Shown piece after piece: positions 1-5,748 of a stretch of 7,633 bases of DNA (positions are counted from its first letter, which is position 1; each line of letters starts with the position of its first letter). Made by a program: the position numbers and the translations under genes. The DNA lies in NCBI GenBank assembly GCA_031288435.1, contig JAITRK010000038.1:1-7633 (forward strand), read 5' to 3'. This stretch comes from Holosporaceae bacterium (lineage in GTDB: Bacteria; Pseudomonadota; Alphaproteobacteria; UBA3830). The notes beneath the pieces were generated by a model. The model made no database searches, was not told where the DNA came from, and was given only the letters and a program-made list of their open reading frames with translations.

Positions 1-232
1 AATAAGTAAATTGCTTCTTTATGTGGTGAATAAAGGTAAGAGCAGCCGTGGATTCCCCGACGCTCACAGCATGAACCCATAGAAGCTTGCCTCTGGGACG
101 CGGAAGCGTCGCCACGCCAAAATGATTGCATACCGATTCCCTGCGATCCTTGCCATACAAACATCTACCATAGAAGTATAGCCTCAAAAACGGAGATAAT
201 AGACAGGATAGTATTTTATATATTTTATGCAT
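1..232 (-). CDS. waaA: 3-deoxy-D-manno-octulosonic acid (Kdo) transferase, 5' part only
   Basis: WaaA (KdtA, glycosyltransferase family 30) moves Kdo from CMP-Kdo onto the lipid A precursor at the cytoplasmic face of the inner membrane. The reading frame opens with ATG at 232-230 and stays open for 77 codons to the window edge, so the C-terminal domain is missing. The start MHKIYKILSC and the hydrophobic LLSPFLRLYF stretch fit the usual N-terminal membrane-association segment. Residues 52-60 read WVHAVSVGE, the family signature; Glu60 is the expected catalytic base and, as I remember the E. coli enzyme, falls at the same residue number. The start lies inside the end of the upstream DUF374 gene (8-nt overlap), and AGGAT at 245-241 is a plausible ribosome site, so translational coupling is likely. 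Together with DUF374 this matches the alphaproteobacterial lipid A operon, where lpxK often follows. Identification is firm despite the short length. Confidence 0.9.
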   Translation of the reverse strand, partial: MHKIYKILSCLLSPFLRLYFYGRCLYGKDRRESVCNHFGVATLPRPRGKLLWVHAVSVGESTAALTFIHHIKKQFTY

Positions 233-956
233 TGGTCAATATCCTATGTGCTCTCTGCGAGGCCTCGTTTATGCTGGCTTCCACAAGTTTTACTGCCTCT
301 TCTTCCGAAAGATCTTTTATATCCTTGTAACGAATAGGAGCGTTCCATACCATCACTCCGCGATTGAACGGCCATGCAATTATGAATCGATCCCAGGAAT
401 TCAGCCGATTATATCTTTTTACACAAAAACTAAAGGTAAGGATATCTGTTTTTGCCAATTTTGCTATTACAACCACCCCAGGCGACAATTTATGCCTAGG
501 CCCCAGGGGGCCATCTGGGATTACAGCAACACATTCGCCTTTCCGTGCGAGATGCACTAATTTTTTTGCGGCTAAAAAACCGTTCCCGGTGGATCCATGT
601 ACGGCCGGCATGGAAAAATTCTCCACTACCTTCGCTATCAGCCTACCATCTCTGTGATCGGAAGCCAGCACGTGCAGTCGTTTTTTCCATTTCCAAACAC
701 AGGGCGCCAGCATCAGGCGATCATGCCATAGACACACTATAAATGGCCGACCGGAACTATGATATTCTTCAGGAAAATGCTTGCCAACAACAATCCATCT
801 CGTGGTATGAAACGATAGTTTCATGAATAGTGAAACGACTTTCGCAAAGAAGCCGTCGAATTCATCCGACCTTTTTATCCACATACGGAACTTGCGAACA
901 ACGCTAAACGCATGGCCCCTAATAAATTTTGAGATATTAGATAGTTTCAACAGCAC
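225..956 (-). CDS. DUF374 / lysophospholipid acyltransferase-like protein
   Basis: A 243-residue protein of the DUF374 family, distantly related to PlsC/LpxL-type acyltransferases and commonly placed next to waaA. Visible signatures are WHDRLML at 77-83 (His78 is the probable catalytic His, with Asp79 nearby), HRDGRLIAKVVENF at 101-114, GSTGNGFLAAKKLV at 121-134, and PDGPLGPRHKLSPG at 147-160, the strongest family mark. Length is normal. The start is GTG at 956-954: an in-frame TGA lies just upstream and no ATG is available before residue 25. Only a weak AGG precedes it. The gene begins 1 nt after the stop of the FkbM gene, so it probably relies on translational coupling, and it overlaps waaA at its 3' end. 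By context it acts in lipid A or phospholipid assembly at the inner membrane. The exact acyl substrate is not known for the family, so no symbol is given. Confidence 0.88.
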   Translation of the reverse strand: MLLKLSNISKFIRGHAFSVVRKFRMWIKRSDEFDGFFAKVVSLFMKLSFHTTRWIVVGKHFPEEYHSSGRPFIVCLWHDRLMLAPCVWKWKKRLHVLASDHRDGRLIAKVVENFSMPAVHGSTGNGFLAAKKLVHLARKGECVAVIPDGPLGPRHKLSPGVVVIAKLAKTDILTFSFCVKRYNRLNSWDRFIIAWPFNRGVMVWNAPIRYKDIKDLSEEEAVKLVEASINEASQRAHRILTNA

Positions 957-957
957 A

Positions 958-2763
958 CTACCTGAAAAAATTCATAATACGCTCGGCTATGCCAACTCTT
1001 TTCGGCTGCGGCAACTTAGGAGGTTTTACGCTGCTGTGTAGACAAAATATCACCGGAGAACGCGCGTCGCCTATGTTATCGATTTTCTCCAACATAAACG
1101 GAGTTTCCACCAGCTTATACATGTAATAACCAAATTCGCTAAGCAATTTTTCGACTCTAAGCGTATCTGCACCACAAGCTTTCAGGGCTACGGCATTAAC
1201 TCCAAGCATAATGGCTGGTTTGTGCTTTGTAATGGTTTTCCTGGCTCCTTCCAGGGCTTTTAACTCGCTTCCTTCTACGTCTAACTTCAGTACATCAACT
1301 TTACTAATTTCTTCTTCTTCGATAAATCCGTCCAGCGTGACTGTATCCACGGTCTCGGACCGTGTTTTCTCAACGCCCTTTACACCGAACTCGCTTCCCA
1401 GCGTATTTAGCGCGTTTCTTTCTTCTCCGGCGACCAGTAGCGTCGCAGAACCTTTCAGGTCGGCGAGAGCATATGGATAATGCGACACAGTGCCGCTAAG
1501 ACCATTGAGTTCTATATTGCTCTCCAGCCTTTTGTAGTCCCTTTTGCTCGGCTCCAGCGCATAGACGTGGCCGGTCTCTCCAACTGCGTTGGCCATTAGC
1601 AGCGAAAAGTATCCCATACTAGCGCCGGCATCTATGAAAACATCGCCATCTTTCAACAATGCATTAACAACCACCAAGCTATTTGGATCGTATACGCCGC
1701 TTACAAACAATGCTCTTCCGATTTCATTTTTTGGATAAATCTTTAGCGTCAATCCGTCGATCCATGACATCAATACCGGTTTGCGCAACCTCAGGTACTC
1801 CCACCAGCGACACCACTGGCTGACAGTTTTGGCGGAATCTCCGGAATGTCTATTCCACCCGCGTATTGGCACAAGTTTATTATAAAGCGGAGCAGCAACT
1901 TCCTCACACTCTTCCTCTACAGGAGCGCATTCGCCATTCTCATCGGTATCCCCGTTATTGTCCACAGCATTGCCACGGTCGGAATGCCGGATAGCGTTTG
2001 CATTATTGCGTATCGTTTTTTTTGATCGCTTTTCCTGTTTCTTTGGACTCTCAGCTTCGGGTTTGGCTTTATTTACTTTTTTATTTACTTTTCTGTCCAG
2101 CTTACTAATCGGACTTTTAGGCAGCGATTCTTTTGGCGGATTGCTTGGTTCTTTTGTTTTTAAATCTGCAGAATCACTCTTTGTTTGTTTACTTGGCTCA
2201 GGTTCCTGGACTGGATCCTCTATATTTTTGCTTTTGTCGATTTTGTCGATCTCCGGCTTTGAAGTATGTTCCGCGCTGTTGTCGATATTGGATGCAGCAG
2301 CATTAGATACTGTAGCTTTTGGCGCTGCGCCAGATTCTACTTCTTCTACAACATTAGGAGTGTCATGGTGCTCGTTATCCTCCGGCTCCGACGAAGCGTC
2401 TTCTTCGGCGTTCGGGTCCTCCAGATGATCGTTTTCCTCAGCAGCCATGGCCAAATTGTGATCGTTCTCAGCTTCGCCATCTTCTTTCTTCGTAGCGTGG
2501 TCTTCTTCGACGGCAGATTTTTCCGAATGAGTGCTTTCCTCGGCGGCTACGGACGAATCATCATGATCGGATTCTGTCTCAGTGGCATGTTCTTCTTCAG
2601 ATTCAGGCAATACATTCTCCCCGTCCGACTCAGGTTGAGAATGCTCTTCCTCTTCGACAGCCTCGCTGTGTTCGGAAGATTCAGCATCTTCGCAGAAGCC
2701 TTTATCGGCAATTAATGCTAAGCAAAGGCAGAATAAAACGTATCTGCTAAATCGAAATTGCAT
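958..2763 (-). CDS. FkbM-family methyltransferase with signal peptide and long charged N-terminal region
   Basis: A 601-residue protein in three parts. Residues 1-24 look like a Sec signal peptide: basic FRFSR, hydrophobic core VLFCLCLALIA at 9-19, possible cleavage after GFC. The Cys lacks a convincing lipobox. Residues 25-145 are very rich in Glu, Asp, Ser and His. About 168-252 is rich in Lys, Pro and Ser. Both are low-complexity and probably disordered. Residues about 338-580 form an FkbM-type Rossmann methyltransferase: DVFIDAGASMGYFSLL at 374-389 is the SAM-binding motif, HVYALEPSKRDYKRLESN at 399-416 follows, and DVLKLDVEGSELKALEGA at 490-507 is the family's DVEG motif. FkbM enzymes usually O-methylate sugars or polyketides and are about 230-300 aa, so the N-terminal half is an addition. 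Start ATG 2763 has a good ribosome site, GAGGTG at 2774-2769. First gene of the unit leading to DUF374 and waaA. The substrate cannot be inferred. Export of a SAM-dependent enzyme is odd. Confidence 0.85.
   Translation of the reverse strand: MQFRFSRYVLFCLCLALIADKGFCEDAESSEHSEAVEEEEHSQPESDGENVLPESEEEHATETESDHDDSSVAAEESTHSEKSAVEEDHATKKEDGEAENDHNLAMAAEENDHLEDPNAEEDASSEPEDNEHHDTPNVVEEVESGAAPKATVSNAAASNIDNSAEHTSKPEIDKIDKSKNIEDPVQEPEPSKQTKSDSADLKTKEPSNPPKESLPKSPISKLDRKVNKKVNKAKPEAESPKKQEKRSKKTIRNNANAIRHSDRGNAVDNNGDTDENGECAPVEEECEEVAAPLYNKLVPIRGWNRHSGDSAKTVSQWCRWWEYLRLRKPVLMSWIDGLTLKIYPKNEIGRALFVSGVYDPNSLVVVNALLKDGDVFIDAGASMGYFSLLMANAVGETGHVYALEPSKRDYKRLESNIELNGLSGTVSHYPYALADLKGSATLLVAGEERNALNTLGSEFGVKGVEKTRSETVDTVTLDGFIEEEEISKVDVLKLDVEGSELKALEGARKTITKHKPAIMLGVNAVALKACGADTLRVEKLLSEFGYYMYKLVETPFMLEKIDNIGDARSPVIFCLHSSVKPPKLPQPKRVGIAERIMNFFR
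2008..2691 (-). other. Low-complexity charged region of the FkbM protein (residues 25-252)
   Basis: The coding DNA is dominated by GAA, GAT, GAG and AAA codons, seen as TTC/ATC-rich runs on the plus strand. The first block (residues 25-166) has imperfect acidic units such as EEEHATETESDHD and EEDHATKKEDGEAENDHN. The second (about 168-252) is lysine-rich. The two long plus-strand open frames across this stretch are a by-product of that codon bias. Confidence 0.8.
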
Positions 2764-2829
2764 ATCAACACCTCAAGCATCATTACACACATGTTAATAC
2801 GTTAGCTGAAAAAAACAAGAGTTTTTTAA

Positions 2830-2835
2830 ATTATA
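2830..2835 (-). promoter_or_regulatory. Putative -10 box for the FkbM-DUF374-waaA operon
   Basis: The minus strand reads a perfect TATAAT, 67 nt before the FkbM start codon. No good -35 hexamer sits 16-18 bp upstream (AACATT at 17 bp), so this could be an activator-dependent promoter or a chance match in AT-rich DNA. A second minus-strand TATAAT lies further upstream, at 2913-2908. Confidence 0.35.
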
Positions 2836-2977
2836 CATGGATTCGGCAAAGAAATGTTACAACAAAGTATGTAAAAATTATTTCAACAGCTGATCCGAAA
2901 AAATCATATTATAAAACACTTGTAAAAATGGGAAAAGGCACTACTTTAATGTAACGGTTGGTTTGTGGTAGATGTTT

Positions 2978-3006
2978 TTGTTGAATATTGCATATTTTAA
3001 TATAAC
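2978..3006 (+). promoter_or_regulatory. Putative sigma-70 promoter for the hydrolase-tyrS-MBL operon
   Basis: TTGTTG at 2978-2983 and TATAAC at 3001-3006 are separated by exactly 17 bp. The -10 matches 5 of 6 consensus bases and the -35 matches 3 of 6. It would leave a leader of roughly 30 nt before the ATG at 3045, whose ribosome site is AAGGAGA at 3031-3037. Competing weak candidates exist nearby, such as TTGTAA just upstream of 2930, so the assignment is tentative. Confidence 0.4.
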
Positions 3007-3044
3007 GACTTCGAAAAACATAGAATATAAAAGGAGATTTAGAA

Positions 3045-3710
3045 ATGCCAGAATTGGTCTTAAATGGACATGCCGGAAGAGTTGAAGCCAAGTATCACCA
3101 TAGCAGGATTCCGGACGCTCCTTTGGTGATGGTACTGCACCCTCATCCACTGCAGGGAGGCACAATGAATAACCGCGTGACCGTTAGCATTTATAACGCG
3201 TTTGTGGAAAGCGGTTTTTCAGCCATACGCTTTAATTTTCGCGGCGTTGGGAAGTCAGAGGGCGTTTTTGATAAAGGAGAGGGGGAATTAACCGATACTG
3301 CCGCAGTCCTTGATTGGATTCAAAGCATAAATCAAGGGAAACGTAAATTATGGGTGGCTGGGTTTTCCTTCGGAGCCCTCATAGGAATGCAGCTGCTTAT
3401 GCGACGGCCGGAAATAGCTGGATTTGTGTCAGTATGCCCGCCGACAAATCTGTATGATTTTTCTTTCCTCGCTCCGTGTCCAGTTTCTGGGATGATAATA
3501 AATGGAGGAAACGATCCATTCTGTCCGCTAGCAAATGTAAACAAGTTGGTGGAAAAGCTAAACTCCCAGAGAGGAATTTCTATTGATTATCGAGTGATCC
3601 CAGACTGCGACCATTCGTTTAAAAATCATTTGGACGTCCTAAGGAGTTGCATTATGGAGTACGTTGGATCAGAATCGGGAAACACTGGGGAAATTGCAGT
3701 GGGTGCGTAA
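3045..3710 (+). CDS. Alpha/beta hydrolase
   Basis: A 221-residue cytoplasmic alpha/beta-fold hydrolase with no signal peptide. HPHPLQGGTMNN at 32-43 follows the first core strand and is characteristic of a small hydrolase subfamily common in alphaproteobacteria. FNFRGVGKSEG at 63-73 follows, and the nucleophile elbow GFSFG at 106-110 puts the catalytic serine at 108. Asp157 in GGNDPFCP is the likely acid and His190 in DCDHSF the catalytic histidine, so the triad looks complete. Length is normal for this subfamily. The start is secure: AAGGAGA lies 7 nt before the ATG and the alignable N-terminus MPELVLNGHAGR begins there. It is the first gene of the plus-strand operon, 26 nt ahead of tyrS. 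The substrate is unknown; an esterase or thioesterase role would be a guess. Confidence 0.88.
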   Translation: MPELVLNGHAGRVEAKYHHSRIPDAPLVMVLHPHPLQGGTMNNRVTVSIYNAFVESGFSAIRFNFRGVGKSEGVFDKGEGELTDTAAVLDWIQSINQGKRKLWVAGFSFGALIGMQLLMRRPEIAGFVSVCPPTNLYDFSFLAPCPVSGMIINGGNDPFCPLANVNKLVEKLNSQRGISIDYRVIPDCDHSFKNHLDVLRSCIMEYVGSESGNTGEIAVGA

Positions 3711-3725
3711 ATAAAAATCAAATAT

Positions 3726-3739
3726 GGAGAGATTTCGTG
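3726..3739 (+). promoter_or_regulatory. Ribosome binding site and GTG start of tyrS
   Basis: GGAGAG at 3726-3731 lies 5 nt before GTG at 3737-3739. This decides the start against the in-frame ATG at 3647, which would add 30 residues without family resemblance and overlap the hydrolase gene by 64 nt. Confidence 0.8.
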
Positions 3740-4984
3740 AAATATAAATCTTCTTTTTTAGTCGAAGCAAATAGTCGTGGTTTTCTGTACCAGTTCACAA
3801 ATCTTGAGGACATGGACGAGTACCTGGCCAGCGGAAGCGGTTGTTGCTACATAGGATTTGACATAACTGCCAAGAGTTTGCATGTGGGAAGCTTCATCCA
3901 GATTTCGTTGCTTCGCCTGCTACAAAAGCATGGGCACAAACCAATTGTGCTGGTTGGAGGCGGTACTACGAAAATAGGAGATCCATCTTTCCGAAATACC
4001 ATGCGGCCATTGCTAACTAATGAACAAATTGCGGAAAATATGTCTGGTATAAAGTCCTGTCTATTGCCGTTTTTAAAATTTGGCGAAGGTAAATCAGACG
4101 CTATTATGGTAAATAATGCCGATTGGCTGGATCGCCTGGAATATATTCCGTTTCTCACGGATGTTGGCAGATATTTTTCCATTAACCGGATGATCGGATT
4201 CGATTCTGTAAAATCAAAGCTCACAGAAAATAATTCTTTGAGTTTTCTAGAATTCAACTACATGGTGTTGCAAGCCTACGATTTCCATGTATTACATAAA
4301 AATTACGGCTGCAGGATTCAATTCGGCGGCCAGGATCAGTGGGGAAATATTGTCTGCGGAGTTGATCTGGTCAAGAAGAAAGTGGGCGCGGAAGTATTCG
4401 GTTGCACCACGCCGCTGTTGACCACCAGCGATGGCAAAAAAATGGGAAAAACAGCCTCCGGAGCCGTATGGCTATCGCCAGGTATGTACAGCGCCTACGA
4501 CTTTTGGCAATACTGGAGAAATGTCGACGATGCGGACGTGATAAAAATGATGTATCTGTTTACAGACGTCGAGCTGGACGAGATAAAAAAAATGGAATCG
4601 CTTCGTGGGCAGGAATTAAACGACATAAAAAAACTTCTGGCCGACGAAGTAACTGCACTTGTACACGGCGCGGACTCGCTGGACGCTATTCATCAATCCG
4701 TGGGCGGCATATTTATCAGAGGTTCGCAGGACCTTGCCGCAGCCGTCGCACTTCCTCGCTACGAATTGCCTGTTTCCGCCAGAATATCCATCGTCGATAT
4801 ACTGGTGGACAGCGGTATGTGCCAGAGTAAGGGAGACGCCAAAAGATTGTTACGAGGCGGCGGAGTTAGTCTGAACGACAAAATAGCCTCAGAAGATTGC
4901 TTCGTGGAAAATTTACCCAACTGCGATCTCCAAAAATTGAGCTGCGGCAAGAAAAAACATCTGCTGATTGTTCCAAAGTCATGA
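3737..4984 (+). CDS. tyrS: Tyrosyl-tRNA synthetase
   Basis: TyrS charges tRNA-Tyr with tyrosine through a tyrosyl-adenylate in the cytoplasm, and is essential. With the GTG start at 3737 the protein has 415 residues, close to the usual 400-430. The class I catalytic core shows YIGFDITAKSLHVGS at 38-52, including the HIGH-type motif HVGS (49-52). GGGTTKIGDPS lies at 74-84. Tyrosine-pocket residues are Tyr175, Gln179 and Asp182 in NYMVLQAYD, followed by QFGGQDQWGN at 195-204. The KMSKS-type loop reads KKMGKT at 234-239. A C-terminal S4 RNA-binding domain covers roughly 349-410 (VDILVDSGMCQSKGDAKRLL). It follows the hydrolase by 26 nt and its TGA stop overlaps the next start in ATGA at 4981-4984. 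No T-box-like leader is seen. Confidence 0.96.
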   Translation: MKYKSSFLVEANSRGFLYQFTNLEDMDEYLASGSGCCYIGFDITAKSLHVGSFIQISLLRLLQKHGHKPIVLVGGGTTKIGDPSFRNTMRPLLTNEQIAENMSGIKSCLLPFLKFGEGKSDAIMVNNADWLDRLEYIPFLTDVGRYFSINRMIGFDSVKSKLTENNSLSFLEFNYMVLQAYDFHVLHKNYGCRIQFGGQDQWGNIVCGVDLVKKKVGAEVFGCTTPLLTTSDGKKMGKTASGAVWLSPGMYSAYDFWQYWRNVDDADVIKMMYLFTDVELDEIKKMESLRGQELNDIKKLLADEVTALVHGADSLDAIHQSVGGIFIRGSQDLAAAVALPRYELPVSARISIVDILVDSGMCQSKGDAKRLLRGGGVSLNDKIASEDCFVENLPNCDLQKLSCGKKKHLLIVPKS

Positions 4985-5748
4985 AGATAACGGTACTTGG
5001 TTGCGGATCTTCCGTTGGCGTGCCGGCTCTAAGGTATGGCTGGGGGGATTGCGACCCGCGCAACTCCAAAAATCGCAGGACACGATCGTCCATAATAATT
5101 GAGACAGAAAAAACGTCTCTGCTGGTGGACATGTCGCCTGATCTGCGTCAGCAACTGCTGGACAGCGGAGTATCTCGCGTAGACGCCGTCATATTAACTC
5201 ACGAGCATTACGATCATAGTGCCGGCCTAAACGAATTGCGTCCGTTTTTTTTCGATACCGATAAAATCTTGCCAATATATTGCTACCGAAATTCCATTGA
5301 AATCGTAAAAAAATGTTTTTTCTACCTTTTTGCCGAGCATTTCGGCAACAAACCATACATGTACATCGAACCGCTGGATCACAGTTTCACCATCGGAAAC
5401 ATATGCGGAATTTGCATCGAGCAAAATCACGGCCATACGAAATCAATGGGGCTGCGAATCGGCAACTTCGCCTATACGACGGACGTTGTAGCATTTAGCA
5501 AAGAGTCTTTCTCAAAATTATACGGGCTGGATGTTTGGATTGTTGGCTGCCCGTCTCCGGAAAAAAAACATAACCACGCTCATTTGGAAATCATTCTGGA
5601 ATGGGTCGAAGAATTGAAGCCTCGCATGACATACCTGACGCATATGGGATTTGAAATGGATTATGACAATCTGCTATCAATTCTCCCACACAACGTTCGT
5701 CCTGCCTATGACCAAATGCAGATAGAAGTAGCTCCAGTTCATTTATAA
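4981..5748 (+). CDS. MBL-fold metallo-hydrolase, PhnP-like
   Basis: A 255-residue cytoplasmic metallo-beta-lactamase-fold hydrolase resembling PhnP-type cyclic phosphodiesterases and the related RNase Z superfamily. The N-terminus MKITVLGCGSSVGVP and NRRTRSSIII at 31-40 are typical of this branch. Metal ligands appear complete: HEHYDH at 74-79, His150 in NHGHTKSMG, Asp168 in YTTDV, and His221 in LTHMG. The start is ATG 4981, inside the tyrS stop as ATGA. An upstream in-frame start at 4897 would only add sequence antisense to nothing known and overlapping tyrS. There is no good ribosome site, so translation is probably coupled to tyrS. Its stop shares a 6-bp palindrome with the convergent prfB stop. 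No other phosphonate (phn) genes are present, so a C-P lyase role is unlikely and the true substrate is open. Confidence 0.87.
   Translation: MKITVLGCGSSVGVPALRYGWGDCDPRNSKNRRTRSSIIIETEKTSLLVDMSPDLRQQLLDSGVSRVDAVILTHEHYDHSAGLNELRPFFFDTDKILPIYCYRNSIEIVKKCFFYLFAEHFGNKPYMYIEPLDHSFTIGNICGICIEQNHGHTKSMGLRIGNFAYTTDVVAFSKESFSKLYGLDVWIVGCPSPEKKHNHAHLEIILEWVEELKPRMTYLTHMGFEMDYDNLLSILPHNVRPAYDQMQIEVAPVHL
5743..5748. other. Shared stop palindrome TTATAA between convergent genes
   Basis: TTATAA is self-complementary and reads Leu-stop on both strands. It ends the MBL-fold gene on plus (TAA 5746-5748) and prfB on minus (TAA 5745-5743), so the two genes overlap by 6 bp. No intergenic room remains for a terminator, and no intrinsic terminator hairpin with a T-run was spotted around the junction. 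Confidence 0.9.

Larger units (their letters stand above)
2764..3044. promoter_or_regulatory. Divergent AT-rich intergenic region
   Basis: These 281 bases separate two divergently transcribed operons and must hold both promoters. The region is much richer in A and T than its flanks, with several T or A runs. Two overlapping minus-strand open frames of 60 and 74 codons extend into it from the hydrolase gene. They show no family resemblance and lie antisense to a well-supported start, so I do not count them as genes. No clear operator palindrome, riboswitch or terminator hairpin was seen. Confidence 0.6.

Noticed and set aside
97..110. GACGC-GGAA-GCGTC hairpin with a GNRA-type loop
   Set aside because: It is only a 5-bp stem inside the waaA coding region, the tetraloop would be on the antisense strand, and there is no following T-run. 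Probably chance.
1958..2715. Two long plus-strand open frames (156 and 149 codons) opposite the FkbM gene
   Set aside because: They lie antisense to the acidic and lysine-rich blocks, where GAA/GAT/AAA codon bias removes stops on the other strand. Their translations are Ser/Phe/Leu-rich low-complexity sequence without any family signature.
2764..3044. Riboswitch, T-box or small RNA in the divergent region
   Set aside because: No long paired stems, conserved T-box element or terminator hairpin could be seen. The sequence is simply AT-rich with promoter-like hexamers.
2909..3165. Two minus-strand open frames (60 and 74 codons) across the divergent intergenic region
   Set aside because: Both run antisense into the start of the well-supported hydrolase gene. 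They have no recognisable motif, and the intergenic part is AT-rich non-coding DNA.
4402..4874. Alternative-frame open frames inside tyrS (142 and 71 codons)
   Set aside because: They overlap the tyrS catalytic and linker regions, which are strongly supported by motifs. The shadow translations are Arg/Cys-rich without motifs.
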